In this document: positions 1-11,061 of the stretch, piece by piece
Position numbering within the stretch: the first letter of the stretch is position 1
Layout of the letters: every line of letters starts with the position of its first letter
Assembly: GCA_023634235.1 (NCBI GenBank)
Contig: JAMKCF010000001.1
Location: 33,475,272 to 33,539,271 of the forward strand
DNA from: Pisaster brevispinus
Lineage: Eukaryota > Echinodermata > Asteroidea > Forcipulatida > Asteriidae
Direction of reading: 5' to 3'
DNA length: 64,000 nt
The notes under the pieces: generated by a model
What the model saw: the letters and a program-made list of their open reading frames with translations, nothing else
Told to the model about the DNA's origin: nothing
The model's database searches: none
Made by a program: the position numbers and the translations under genes

Positions 1-1224
1 GAGGATAAATAAGCCTAACAAATTTATTCGTACTATTGAGTATGGAGCTGTTCACAAGCAACATGGTAAACATATTTCTACTGAGCAAGTTTGATTCTTT
101 ACTTAGCATTTGTGCTAAGTACCTTAGAAGTTTTAAAGATGGACATTGGGTCATATGATGATCCCAAGTGAAATGTCAGAGAAGTTGCTTAGTGGTTAGG
201 GAACAATCAAGTAATTTTACAACCTTGTACCCATACAGAACGTCCCATTAAAATGAAACATGACATCCTCCTACCCAGGGGTGGTATCACAATGCAAACC
301 CTCTAATTGCAGTCACCCCTAAACGGAATACCAATTGCCTCATTATAACCCCTGCTGGTTGGATAAGATAACCAGTTTCTACCCTTTCCTTGCCCCCCAT
401 ATACGGAAAATGAATGCGTCTCGGCATAATCATTACGGGCTTGACAATTTAGCCACTTTGCTCGAAGCAACCCTAAAAGCATTCTGTTTTCCCATGGATA
501 AGAGATGCTATGCTACTCCCAAAATCAGGTTGTCTTGTGTAGTCTGGTAGCCGGGCTACGGTTTCAATGGGTTAACACATGATTAGTCTGGTTGCCAGCT
601 CCATCGCTTGTCAACTGGAGGATTCTTAATGTATCTGGGCTAATCCCGCTTCTGCCACCGTTCAGGATCGATCGTATATATTACGCCCCTAATGGCCTGG
701 CCCGGTTAGGGCCTCCGACTGATCTTGTTACAAGAAAACAGGCCCTCACGACATCATCGTCACATCACCATCGCAAAAAACACACACACACAAAAAAGGG
801 CGCGATTTAAACAGGAAACGGTAACAGGGGAGCTACACCTCAAGAAAAAGGGAGCTCTGTGATTGAAATGATTAAGAGGATGTACTTCTTTAAGTAGTAA
901 TTTCTGCAATCAAAATGCTCCAGCAATACACAGTATATTAATTTTAAAAAGGGTGTGGCACCTCGTTGTTCAAAAATGGTTAAGGGGGGGGGGTACCACA
1001 CCTAAATAAAAGAGGGTGGGTCAACTACTTGTTTGAGAGGAGGATCTACACCCCGACGAAATAGACATCTTGATTGAAATGGTTCCAAATTTAAAGGTAC
1101 ACAATTGACCAGGACCTGGGCAATTGACGCCAGGGCCAATATGAAAACTCTTGAACTACACTTATAAAATATGTTTTATTTTAATTCAAGTTATTTATTT
1201 CTAGCTTAAAACTCAAGTCCCTAC
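1..1224. other. No gene recognised
   Basis: Mixed-composition sequence with no recognisable protein or RNA gene. A frame open from base 2 to a stop at 89-91 could be the tail of something starting outside the window, but 29 codons are too few to judge. A short G run lies near 985-993 and a CA-rich patch near 780-792. I see no dispersed repeat that recurs elsewhere in the window. Confidence 0.5.
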
Positions 1225-1415
1225 AATTCCACTCTCATCAAAAACCATCTGCATTATTTGTTTTATTCTGTCTGCCTCCGAGGTCAGACTGAAGTCTGCA
1301 CTGCTTCTCATTGGATCAGGCATACCACCCTAAACAGAGTCCAGCAGTTTGGGAGTTGAGTTGCCATATGGTGTTGGATTTTGTTAGAGTGGGGAAGGAT
1401 TATCCTAGTAGATAG
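1225..1415 (+). repeat. Dispersed repeat, 'gtccancagtttgg' family, copy 1
   Basis: Matches 50170-50470 in the same orientation. Shared blocks include 'ctgcattatttgttttattctg', split by small indels, 'ggatcaggcataccacc', 'cagagtccagcagtttggg' and 'atggtgttgga'. I see no coding sequence or clear terminal structure, so the class is unknown. The second copy contains an internal duplication that this copy lacks. Confidence 0.6.
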
Positions 1416-1436
1416 ACCTTTACCATGCTGCTATGA

Positions 1437-1575
1437 TCGTGGGCACATTCCTTGTATCCAATACCAGCAATGAATAATAACATTCGTTGTTGAAAAAGGA
1501 GCCAGACTATTTCTACTTCCAGCCTCGGTTTGGATACATTGCATTGAATGGGAGAAAATCAAGATGGCCGCACCA
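1437..1575 (+). repeat. Dispersed repeat ending in 'aagatggc', copy 1
   Basis: Resembles 27055-27200 in order and spacing: 'caatgaataa', 'gttgt', 'gagccagactatt', 'cctcccagcctc', a TTTGG block, then 'agatggc'. It is diverged and the ends are not sharply defined. Shorter related pieces appear near 12355-12400 and 40745-40830. A 'tattaaaagaaataaagg' stretch just downstream (near 1660-1678) holds an AATAAA that may be a chance polyadenylation signal. Confidence 0.45.
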
Positions 1576-1982
1576 TGCTAAAGGTCTGCTACTCAAGGGT
1601 GTTGGGAATCATTTCCCTGCTGAGTTTTTGTAATACCCTCTACCTCTTCTCTTGAGTATTGTATTAAAAGAAATAAAGGTATTCTTTTGAATAATTTGTG
1701 TACTTGTTGTCGTTATCATATACTGTAACAAAGCCTGCAGTTGGTCTCATTTGGTAAGGTCTCGTCGTGACGAGCTTTCTTTCATTACAGTTCATTCAAT
1801 TCTCTGGACAATATTATCTTGCATCTCTGTACGACTTGCTGGTTTGCAGGGTTTTTTCCCCCCTGCTATAATTTGTTAAAGCTTGAAAGAAAGAGTAATG
1901 GAGACTTTCAAACTGAGAGGAGAAGTGTCTGTGACTTGTCCACTGTGCATTCAATTGTCTTGCACTTCAAAAACATTCTAAA

Positions 1983-1998
1983 TGGGGGGGGGGGGGGT
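1983..1998 (+). repeat. Poly-G run interrupted by one T
   Basis: Homopolymer of G followed by TGGGT. Tracts like this recur through the window (14958, 19744, 20041, 54926) and are prone to length error in assemblies. Confidence 0.8.
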
Positions 1999-2211
1999 GG
2001 GTCGTTGGAATTTTGTTGAAGATTGGAAGAAAAATGTCCCTTAAAGCACATGGACAACATTGTCAATTGTCAAAGACCAGCCTCATCCAAACTTTGCATG
2101 ACCCTAAGTATAAGCTAAGGCCCTTGTTGTTTCTAACTTGCTATCCAAACTATAACTTTGTGAAATCAGTAATGTATACATGTACCTGTTTATGTTTGTA
2201 GTCTTGTCATT

Positions 2212-2260
2212 TAGCCTTCGAGAAAGACTCTGCTAGGGTCGAAATGTCAGGCCACTAACT
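2212..2260 (+). repeat. 'GGGTCGAAAYGTCAGGCC' repeat, copy 1
   Basis: Contains 'agaaagactctgctaggg', 'tcgaaatgtcaggcc' and 'actaacta'. The same block occurs at 30919-30970 and, in both orientations, at 24409-24515. In marine invertebrates this kind of phrase is, from memory, typical of the 3' part of Penelope-like or similar retroelements; that assignment is inference. Confidence 0.6.
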
Positions 2261-2265
2261 ATTTT

Positions 2266-3539
2266 TTTGCATGTACTATGTGAAAGTTTAACGGCAAAGT
2301 ATACCTTTGGCTTTTGGAACCTTTACCAAAGGACCTTTGATACTCCTGGTCATTTTAAAAACCCTTTAGATAAGCTGAAATTACCCCCCTGCTGGTCTAT
2401 TCGACTTCTATCCTGCCACGCCCCTGCCCCCACCCCTCTCCATGTCACTCTCAACAACTCTCTTCCCTTCTCGCAGTTCCAACTAGAAGTACACCCACTG
2501 AACGCAATCTTGTGAAATTGAAAACCCGCGATGCCGAAATGATAAAATGAGGCAAATTTCAGAATGTAGGTTAATTCAGTCTGGGATAAACGGGGGCTCA
2601 TAAAACCGCGAGAAAATTGAATTCTCTATCATAACCCTGAAAATTAAATTTCTACCTTACAGCAAAATAGAATTATGGCACTTGACACATGCCTTGGGGT
2701 GGTTTCGTTTTATTTTATATTGCCGCACGACGACACTCAATGTTCCGCAACACCGTGCACCTACTGATTCTTAGAAGAAAATGCTTAAAACCATGACATA
2801 CTTTAATCTTGAGAAGGTTGTTCACATGTAATGACGGAAAGGTCCTCCATACCCTGCTTAGTTTCTTAATTAGGCTAATCCGTTTACAACAGCAAACAGC
2901 TAACCCTCCCCCCAAAAAAAAACCCTTTCTTCTTATTTTTCCAATTTAGTACTGAGCCGTTCAGGATCCAGGGGGAACAACAACCAGTCCCAATAATCCG
3001 TAATTAACACCTATAGGTAGGATTTTGCAGTTGAATTAATCTGGGCTTAAGACATGAAACGGCAGCAGGTTTAATGAGCTTGTTGACCTGAATATAGTCT
3101 TAATAATGACAGCTTAAAGCAGTATTTAGCCTGGAAAGCGCCAATCAATTACAGCAAATAACGCCACCGTTGGTAGAACTCTAACTCTGCAAATATTTCA
3201 ACAGTGGATAATATTTTTGTTTTTTCTGCTCTTAAAAGGTGTTGGAAGAGGAATAACAAAAACAAAAACGTCTCTCAACAAAATTAGCTTGCAGCTTAAA
3301 AACACAGTTAAAGAACACCCCGGGTGTAAAAACACCGCAACAAAACAAAAACAGCTATTGATACGTGTTATGACAAATTTAAATCCGCCAAATTCCCCGG
3401 AATCTCTCTTGTATTTTCCTTTCTCTTTCTAATCCTATTTGTCTTGGCAAGTTTAACTACCGCCGATAAAAAATAATCCCCTGATATATTAAATCCCTTC
3501 TGATCCAGTGTAAAACCGATCCCCACCCAGAGCATTTCC
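2266..3539. other. No gene recognised
   Basis: Low-information sequence with short open frames only. A C-rich patch lies near 2405-2445. No tRNA, repeat family or splice-bounded open frame stands out. Confidence 0.5.
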
Positions 3540-3574
3540 GGATATTTTTGTCAGTTTCTCTTACAAAAATATCC
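3540..3574. other. Perfect 12-bp stem hairpin
   Basis: The arm GGATATTTTTGT is followed by an 11-base loop and its exact complement ACAAAAATATCC. The stem is AT-rich and shorter than a typical microRNA precursor. It may be a remnant of an inverted-repeat element. Confidence 0.6.
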
Positions 3575-3835
3575 AGACACGTCAGAAAAATGATACCTTA
3601 AATCTCAACTCTTATGACAGGGTGTTAAAATCTTGAAGCCAATATGTGATAAATCATCAACAAGCAAAACCTCACCGTTGTCAAGTTTTCAGCACTTTTA
3701 TTTTTATAACCAGCTCAAAGGAACTCCTCATGAATTTTTGAAGCATTGTTGTAATATTTCAGGTCAGTAAATCTTAGGCAGAACTGAGTTGCCAGCCTCT
3801 GGGAAAGATTCATTGTTAAGTGTGGGAAAAGTCAG

Positions 3836-3892
3836 CGGGTGTTTTATGGGTGACTCGCCCCCGTTGACTGGGTGTTTTATGGGTGACTTGCA
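3836..3892 (+). repeat. Short tandem duplication, 'gggtgttttatgggtgact'
   Basis: The phrase 'gggtgttttatgggtgact' occurs twice, about 36 bp apart, separated by 'cgcccccgttgact'. It is a simple local duplication with no other sign of function. Confidence 0.75.
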
Positions 3893-4380
3893 TGGTCGAT
3901 GATGGAATATAAATCATTACTGCTCTCAAATTTTACGGGATGAAATCTTGATTGTTTTAGTCTCAGTGTAAATGTACTTTGTAATTAAGTTCAGAAATGT
4001 TACAAAATGAACATTTTGTTTGCCAAATGCATTCCAAAAAATAAATCAGAAGAAGTCTGTTTTGTGCAATTTATACTTTAAACAACTGACGCAATGCCCC
4101 CACCTTAATACCAGCGGTCTGCTGGTTGAATGCCAGTAAAAACACCCAAAGACCAGCCAGAATTCTGACCAAGTGGATCATCAGGCCAGTTAATTTATTT
4201 ACCTTATTTATTCATTTATTGATTAAAATTAACAAAAGCCCAGAATCTTCTCAGAAGCATATCTACATCACAGAGCAACCCCCTTCCAATTAGCTCCTAT
4301 CATGTAAACCACACAGATGGTTTCAAATTCTAGTTCCAGTTAAGTTGATGAAGCAGAAGGAAGGGTTATGCCTTTGGCAG

Positions 4381-4725
4381 TTACTCAAAAAATGTATGAC
4401 CATAAAAACTGACTTGGTAAAGAACACTGGATAGCTTATGATATTATAAAACATTGTTAGAAACAGACCCCCTTTGAAGTAGAGAAAAAGTCAATTTTTC
4501 ACCCCAAAATTTGAATTTCAGAATGGCTTTAGGCATCTGAAAGCACACCATTCTATGCAACAAGGGTGTGTTTTTTTTCTTTCATTATTTTCCGCAACTT
4601 CGATGACCAATTGAGCCCCAAATTTCACAGGTTTATTATTTTATGTTGGGATGCACCAAGTGAGGATACTGGTCTTTGACAATTACCAAATAGAGATAAC
4701 TAGCCCCAGTGACTGGACACTGAAA
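4381..4725 (-). mobile_element. MITE family 1, nearly full copy, reverse orientation
   Basis: Aligns in reverse to the reference copy at 24022-24403. Shared landmarks are 'accataaaaact', 'attataaaacattgttagaaac', 'aggcatctgaaagcacac', 'cacaggtttattat', 'gcaccaagtgaggatactgg' and 'tctttgacaattacca'. It has no coding capacity. I recall this family as very abundant in sea-star sequence; five other full or partial copies lie in this window. Confidence 0.75.
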
Positions 4726-5357
4726 AGTTGAAAGTAAATCACGATGTGTTATTTATACCAAAGGAAAGAGTTTCTTCCTTCACCAAGATCATCTCCTGCT
4801 ATCTGTATCGTTCCCCAAAAGAGTGTACAAGTCTCCCGCATATCCAAAGCAAAAACCAACTCGAACGAAGACTATAAACACAAAAATTACTTGGCAGATC
4901 AAAATTCAAACTCATTTTTTGACCTGTTTGTACTCGGGACTAAAGTGCAAAGATTCATAAGCTTTTCTACCACCTAAAGTTGCCTTCCAGATATTTTTAC
5001 ATCTCAACATTACAATCTGGCTGGCACCAGATTATATAATCTATTTGATTCCACAAGTCTGGTCAACTTCAACTGATCCATTGTCCCGAAATGAGAACAA
5101 ACAACCCCAAATCTACCCAACTTTTATAGTCAGAGGGCAGAGTTGTTTCTGAGGGGGGGACACATGTCAATTTTGTTTCCCAGAAAGGGCGGTTTTTCAG
5201 AGGGAGTGATCAAGCCGCCGAAAACATGTTTTTATAAAAGTAAGACATCATTGTAGTTCAGGAGCTTACAGTTCAGGGGGAACCTTGTCAATTTATTTTC
5301 CCTGTTGTCAGGAAAGAAATGACCAAAAGAATGGTGTTTATCCAAACAGCGACTCAC
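4726..5357. other. No gene recognised; local GT-rich duplicated phrases
   Basis: 'tgtcaattttgtttccc' near 5167 and 'tgtcaatttattttccc' near 5287 sit in similar G-rich contexts and look like a degenerate duplication. Nothing coding is supported. Confidence 0.4.
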
Positions 5358-5527
5358 AATAAGCCAACTTTGATGGTTTGGGGAATGGTGAGATTTCCTA
5401 AAGTCATATTTTTGTAAGAGAGTCGAGTCAAAGCCTTTGCCGCTGTTTGAATAGTTTCTTGAAGCTTGGTCTTGAATAGCTCTGGGCTCGACAAGAATGA
5501 CGTTTGTGCTGTCAAAATATCTTTTAG
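5358..5527 (-). CDS. Candidate internal exon, product unknown
   Basis: I do not recognise a family. Read on the minus strand this is an open segment of about 56 codons. Its upstream edge follows 'gacgttcag' (a usable but pyrimidine-poor acceptor) and its downstream edge meets a full GTGAGT donor consensus at 5357-5352. The predicted peptide has the texture of a real helical region rather than a repeat, including ELFKTKLQETIQTAAKAL, then two potential N-glycosylation sites (NMT and NLT) in NMTLGNLTIP. An in-frame ATG lies at 5566-5564, preceded by an in-frame stop, so the segment could instead be the start of a small 70-codon frame ending at 5354. It lies downstream, on the same strand, of the three ratchet-like splice motifs at 49.9, 31.0 and 14.4 kb and could be the next exon after them. 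It may also be a chance frame. Confidence 0.28.
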
Positions 5528-5579
5528 CTGAACGTCCGTCAGAAAAACGTCCAGTCTGTCCAACATACGCAGTTAATAT

Positions 5580-6060
5580 AATTTGGATTCAATACGGAGC
5601 GCATAAGGCCATTGATAAAGCCAAACAGGAGCTGGGGCCGACGACGCCGTGATTTCGAAAACACCCTATGTCTGGCTGACAGACAACAGTAATGGCTTGT
5701 TGATGCAATACTAGAGGCAGAGGGTGTGGATTTATGGACCATTAGGAAAATATTGACCACTCATATTTTACATTATTGACACCTGTTCCAGCTAGTGAAG
5801 GATACATGACAACAGTTTGCTTTGATTTTCCTCCAGTTGACAATATCGCAAAAATATCGCTGTGTTATATGAAAACTTGGTATTTTTATGCTCAGTTTTA
5901 TCCTTTCATTGTTTACCCATTTCCAAAGTATTAAGTGAAAATTTGTATTAAATTTAAGCCAGAACTTTAATTTACAATCATATTTGTCACTCTTTAACAA
6001 AATTTTGAAAGTTTTTAAGAGAAATTTTTGGAAAGTTTAGTTTAAACTTAGGCCATTTCA
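5580..6060. other. No gene recognised
   Basis: A somewhat GC-richer patch near 5600-5670 gives short open frames on the minus strand but no recognisable protein. The rest is AT-rich with no repeat that I can match elsewhere. Confidence 0.4.
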
Positions 6061-6061
6061 G

Positions 6062-6170
6062 GTGCCCATGTATTAATCTCTATAAGGAAGAAGTTTTGGC
6101 TCTGAAAAGAGCCCATTGATTTGCTCTCCACACTTTGACAAGTGTGCTCTATAGTAGTCACCAGCCGACA
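6062..6170 (+). repeat. Dispersed repeat with 'ggctctgaRaggagcc' core, copy 1
   Basis: Matches 52368-52505: 'cccatgt', 'aatctct', 'aggaag' or 'aggagt', 'ttggctctgaaaagagcc', then a GTGTGCTC/GTACACTC block. The core is a short palindrome. The phrase resembles the hairpin-rich 3' parts of retroelements, but I cannot assign a class. Confidence 0.5.
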
Positions 6171-6464
6171 GTAAAAAAAACTTTAAGGAAAATGAATTTG
6201 ACAACAGCACAAATTCGGTTAAGTAAAAATACTAGTATCTGTATTTGAATCAAGCATAAACAACATCCCCACTGACTTAAAATCGGAAACCATGTGCCCC
6301 TCCTCACCACCCATGTCTATAAAACATCCTTCTCTCTTTAATGGGATTAGAGAAGCCCTACATGGAGAAAATTTAAGACAGTACAAAGGGTTGAACCATC
6401 TTAACAACCCCCTCCCCCTACCCTGACATCCCAGCCTTATAAGTACTTGTAAGGATATCGGTGT

Positions 6465-6480
6465 GAGAGAGAGAGAGAGA
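6465..6480 (+). repeat. (GA)8 microsatellite
   Basis: Eight GA dinucleotides in a row, preceded by GTGT. Confidence 0.9.
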
Positions 6481-7084
6481 CATTGTTGGAGGGTAAAGAA
6501 ACAGGATGTGGTTGTAGGGCTTCTTAGGGGGAGCCACTCATACACCAGGGATACCGGCCAGCTGTCTCGTAACTGGGTTAAACATGAATGACGAGTGGGA
6601 AGGGCTCCCTCTATTGTTCAAATTTAACCAAGCACGGTAACAGACCTGTACGTTGTGGGAGAGCTGCTTTAAATCAAGTGGCTTTTGGCTCAAGGTGATG
6701 GTTACACTGTGAGTAAAAGTAGATTGTGTAGTCAGGGGGAAACTGGTGGTCTTGGCGGACAAGGAATGAGATAAAATATATGAAGTCCGACCCCAACATC
6801 AGGCACTTCTTGGGAAGAGTGACTGACATTAAACTTGAAGATAACTGATGAACCTTCAGCCATGATGTCAATGTAATACGATATCTTGAACATTCTTTAT
6901 GTCTAGAATGAGCAGGCCCTAATTAGGTGTTATTTGAAAGCTCTTCCTCTCACCTATCATTGGGTGGTCACACCATCATCTACAGCAGTAATGATGTGAA
7001 GTGTGTGGGAGTGAGCTTGCCTATTAAAAACCCAAGTTACTAAGACTCTGCTTAAAGCAGAGGAGTGTGTGGAGCTTTGACGGC

Positions 7085-7235
7085 ACTTTCAGGTGTCGTG
7101 GTATCTTCCTCACCGCCCACCTCTAGGACCTCTGTTCGAATCACACCGGGGCACTACGTGGATTGGGTTTTCAGTCCCTACTTAACTGCATGGGTTTTCC
7201 CTGGAATAATTCTCTGGGGTTTTCCTCCCACATCT
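7085..7235 (+). mobile_element. tRNA-derived SINE, degenerate
   Basis: A weak B-box-like 'gttcgaatcac' follows a region that could be a decayed tRNA head. The body has 'gtggattgggttttcagtcc' and 'gcatgggttttccctgg', phrases I recall from echinoderm SINEs. The pol III promoter is probably inactive given the B-box mismatches. Confidence 0.6.
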
Positions 7236-7264
7236 AAAAACTGAGCCTTCGTTCTTTATCTTCT

Positions 7265-7545
7265 CTTCATTTTTCCAACCTAAGAAAATATCCACAATTT
7301 TTTTAATCTGCCTCGACTCAGATCAGTCTTTTGAATTATAGTCATAACCATGATGCCATAATGCATACAGCTATCAATTGTATTCTGCTGGTTTCTCATT
7401 TTTCTTCTTAACAAAATATCTGCATTTATTTATTTTTCTTCGTAAGAAAATATTCACATCTATTCATTATTTTTTCCACCTAAGAAAATATCCACAATTA
7501 TTCAAATCTGTCTCGAATCAGATCCGTCTTCTGAATTTTGGTTTC
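7265..7545 (+). repeat. Degenerate direct repeat, 'cctaagaaaatatccacaa' unit
   Basis: 'ccaacctaagaaaatatcc' with 'ctgcctcgactcagatcagtc' near 7277-7328 recurs as 'ccacctaagaaaatatcc' with 'ctgtctcgaatcagatccgtc' near 7477-7530. A third, weaker copy ('cgtaagaaaatattcacat') lies between. The unit is roughly 100 bp or a multiple of it. Confidence 0.6.
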
Positions 7546-7619
7546 TTCAACCTCGAATTCAAACAATTTTCAACCATGGCGACACTTTTATGTGTTTTTC
7601 ATATTTGTTCATAAAAAAA

Positions 7620-8210
7620 ATTGAGATCTTTCAGATATTTTTCACCTTATGAATTGTGAGACTACTAGAGTTTCAAGAGACAAAAGAGAAATTGCTGCAC
7701 ATAAAGAGGGCATTAAATTGGCAAACACCATGCAAGATCACTGACTGTACCCCTCCAGCCCATGCCATGCATTTCTAGTTAACATTTAGACGCATAGCTC
7801 AAAGTTTAAAGCCTTGAGACATTCAGCTTTTCGTCTCTCAATAACATGTGAGGATCACGCCACACAAGAGGAAATTCACAGGTAACAAATTTCAGGCAAT
7901 TTCCAAGAGGAAAATGAATTTTAGACTCCACCTTATTTTTCCAAGACAGTCAGACACTGGCAGGAAAATATCTCTGGGTTACCAAAGTGTTTCTGTTTTT
8001 TCATGCGGTGCAGTTGGTTGGCCCTGATTTGTCTGTACAAATTTACTGGTGTGATATGGCCCAAAGAATCATCACTTCATAATTACAGCGTTCATTTTTT
8101 GTGAGCCAAGTCCGTCATAAATGACACTCCTGGTGCTGAATTATCAAATCAGATTGTTGAGAATGATTTTATGAGATGAAGCAACCATAACGCAACACCT
8201 TGACAGGGAT
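7620..8210. other. No gene recognised
   Basis: Unstructured sequence without matched repeats or splice-bounded open frames. Confidence 0.4.
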
Positions 8211-8212
8211 AC

Positions 8213-8396
8213 AGGGTGAGGTGGCGCAGACTGTTGCCAGACCATGCTAGAAACACCTGGGCAAACCCCTTCTCTTTAGCTTTACCTCCCATCCGAAGGA
8301 ACATCAGGACCCAAACTCACACTCTGACAACACTGGAGCTTGAGTCTAGTCAGTGCGCTAGACCGCTCAATCTCAGCACAGAGCTGTAACGGTCAC
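8213..8396 (-). mobile_element. tRNA-headed SINE (family B), reverse orientation
   Basis: Reading the minus strand gives a leucine- or serine-like tRNA head ('gattgagcggtctagcgc', 'gactcaagctcc', 'gtttgggtcctg'). The body follows: 'ccttcggatgggaggtaaag', 'gaaggggtttgccc', 'gtgtttctag'. The same body occurs at 22380-22536 (-) and 60243-60530 (+). Confidence 0.75.
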
Positions 8397-8399
8397 TGG

Positions 8400-9525
8400 T
8401 GCTACGCTTGGAGGTCCACCACCAATCCTCCAAAACATCTTCTAAACAAAGCATGTTAAACTAAAAGTAAACACTGTGTCTTTTACTTTACTAGGGCGAG
8501 AACACAACTTTCCAAACTCCACAATACCTACGTCTTGATTTACATTCTTACCAGTCAAAATGTTGACTTAAAACCCATCCAGATTAAACTGTGTTTCCAC
8601 AACAAACTATTCACACCAGGTTTTTCCACAAATGACGGACCCAAAGCGCGTTGCGTTACGTTAAAAGAAAAGAAACCGACAGTTGATTCTGTCGGCTTTT
8701 CAGAGAGCCTTTTTTTTTTCGTTTTAAAATCAATACAGAATTTTTTGTTGTGAAGATTTTGTTTTGCTCTTGTAGGAGTGAAGTATTTAGACGCCAAGGA
8801 GCTCAACGTGTGACTTGAATGCATCGGAAGCCATTTGAGCCTTCTTGAAACGGAGATTTGCATAATTTTGAAACTGAGAAGCCTCCCTCTCAACTTCTGT
8901 GGAATTCCGAGGGGGGGGGCAGGGTCTGAAGTGGTCGGATTTGGGGAGGCTTCAAGAACAGAGTACATATTTCAAGGCTTAGGATGACACTTCAAATGTG
9001 GCCAGTCAAGCAAACATTTCTACTGTTTAATCCCAGTGTTTTGTAAGCTTTGACGGTTGTTATGGATTAACTTTCTGGCTGGACTGCCAAAGCATAATCC
9101 CTTTTGACTAATGGGCTGGGGATAAATCTCCGCAAGAGATTTCGCCCTGGACTACAGAGAGCTAGACGTAAACAAGAGGTCTAAATTTGAGCTCAACCTC
9201 AAAAATATTCACAAAGAAACTCCCCCCCCCTTTATTTACATAGAGAAGCAATCTGACTCCACTTTCCTGAAGTAAACATACAATCGCTATTATTTAGAAT
9301 AACTTTTTTCTCAAGGAAGAGGTTAAGAATTTCCCCTGTTCAAATAATTTCAAAGGATATGCCTTTTTCCTTTCTCTTTATTTAAAATCCCAAACAAACA
9401 AATAGGCAACAAAGAGAAGATTAGGGGTCCTAGGTTGGTCTAAAAAAAAACACTTGTTTTCAACTAATGGAGAAAGACAAATCGCAAACAGTGACAGAGC
9501 AAGTAAACACCTGGCTGAGGCCATA
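8400..9525. other. No gene supported; one chance-length open frame
   Basis: A 137-codon minus-strand frame (8555-8968) is the longest outside tandem repeats, but I recognise no domain and its length is expected by chance in 64 kb. A short stem CCGACAG/CTGTCGG lies at 8677-8696. C and G runs occur near 8912 and 9221. Confidence 0.45.
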
Positions 9526-9529
9526 CCCA

Positions 9530-9612
9530 AAATGGCGACTACGGCTACGACTGTTGCTAAGGACGTCCTATACTTCTAGCCGCAGCCATAGCCGCCAATT
9601 CCAACACAGCTC
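9530..9612 (+). mobile_element. Foldback element 'ctacggctacg...gccatagccg', copy 1
   Basis: Has 'actacggctacgactgttgc', 'aaggacgtcctatacttc' and the inverted counterpart 'agccgcagccatagccgcc'. The ends fold back on each other, as in a short foldback MITE. Other copies are at 37586-37705 and 47011-47122. Confidence 0.65.
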
Positions 9613-9789
9613 GACACTGAAAACAGGAGGCAGTTCAAGTATTTATGGACACTTTGGCCCTCTTGTGATGGCAGAGTACGAACGAACAACTCTTCTGTCG
9701 AGTCGGCATGACATAACAATAAAAAAAACTTCAGCGCTAATAAAACCGTGAGCAGTATTTCCACTACGGTATCGCAAACCTCCCTTGAC

Positions 9790-10200
9790 TGTCATGGCAC
9801 AAACCGCTTACTTTCAAAATTGGAAAACTGTTTCTAATCCCTGACAAATTGCACAATGGAAATTATTTTTGCAAGTATTTTCTCCTAACTTGCCCCAACA
9901 AAATTTGTAGTGCTCTTTTGGTCTCTACTCTATGACAAAAATAAACCAGTAGCTACGTTAGAGGGGCACAACAAATGACTTTATGTATCTAGGTAACAAG
10001 TTCACCACATTACCCCCCCCCCCCCCACCACAATCCACAAGACCCTAGACTTGCTCACCACAAAAATCAACATTGCTTGTATCGCCACAAACCAATCAAC
10101 ACCAGTCAACCCTGACCACTAAAATATCACCTTGTTGTTCTTCAAATAGAAGCTATTCTTTATTTAAATAGTACAAAATAACCCTAGATTTTAAATATCA
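9790..10200. other. No gene recognised
   Basis: Contains a C run at about 10013-10026 and otherwise unremarkable AT-rich sequence. Confidence 0.4.
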
Positions 10201-10205
10201 AGTCT

Positions 10206-10595
10206 TTTTCATTCTCCAAGATTTTACAAATTTCATTTTTCTCCTCTTTGGCAGATGGGGGAGGCCAGAATGGAGGTTCCAAAATTGCAATCTTAGGTTT
10301 GAACAAAACCATTTTGTAGTTTCTTTATTCCTCTTTCTTTCTTTCTTTCTTTTTTTCTCGGGATGGGGTAGAGTGGGGGAAGATTACTATTTTGAAGTTT
10401 TGAAAACTGTTAAGTTTGCTCCAACTTTGTAAGTTTTTAATTTACTTTATTTACATATTGTTTAATCCATTTTATTCTGGTACTTTGTCATTTATATTTG
10501 ATTAATCTTCTTTATTCCTCCTTCTTTATTTCGTTTTACTTGGGGTTGGGATGGGGGGCCAGGATGTAAGTTCAAAAACCGCAATCAACTTTCCT
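10206..10595 (+). repeat. Degenerate direct duplication with CT-rich stretches
   Basis: 'gggggaggccagaatggagg' followed by 'aaaattgcaatc' near 10257-10291 recurs as 'ggggggccaggatgtaag' and 'aaaaccgcaatc' near 10552-10585. 'tttctttattcctctttctt' and 'cttctttattcctccttctt' also pair. This looks like an old duplication of roughly 200-300 bp plus a (CTTT)n tract at 10334-10351. Confidence 0.5.
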
Positions 10596-10599
10596 AGAC

Positions 10600-11055
10600 G
10601 TATACTTAGCACTTAAATGCCGATGAGATTAATTTGACAGTTCCGTACTTCGATAATTGCCAAACACGTACATCAGTCCTTCCTGGGGACCGATGACAAG
10701 TTGTCTTTATCTGCCAACCAATACAGGAAATGTTTGGTAACGAATGATTTCCTTGAAAAAGTCGACTTCAGATCTGACCTCTGACAAAATGGAACAGAAA
10801 AAAATCATCACCACATCAAACTGTGGCAAGAACTGAAATCATGAAACTGGGGTGAAGACAGTGCATAAAGTGGTTTGGAACATTCTTGTGGGGTTCCGTC
10901 ATTGGCTGAAAACAGTCTCTACAACTTGGATTAATTACTATTTTATTTGAAACCGCAATATGAATGGAAAAAACATTGGATTTCTTTACACCACAAGTTG
11001 TAATTTTATCTTTCAGTGAAGTGATGTGTACGAGAAAACCATGGTCTACTTCCAA
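10600..11055. other. No gene recognised
   Basis: Short open frames only; no shared repeat identified. Confidence 0.4.
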
Positions 11056-11061
11056 TGATCT

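Noticed and set aside
2..91. C-terminal end of a gene running in from the left
   Set aside because: 29 codons without a recognisable motif are not enough evidence.
1598..1730. LTR end with polyadenylation signal
   Set aside because: AATAAA is present but I find no paired LTR, primer-binding site or polypurine tract.
8668..8710. Histone-type 3' stem-loop
   Set aside because: The stem CCGACAG/CTGTCGG and the nearby 'ggcttttcagagagcc' do not fit the six-pair stem and four-base loop of histone mRNA ends, and no histone gene is adjacent.
8555..8968. 137-codon minus-strand open frame
   Set aside because: No recognisable domain or splice context; a frame this long is expected about once by chance in 64 kb of AT-rich sequence.
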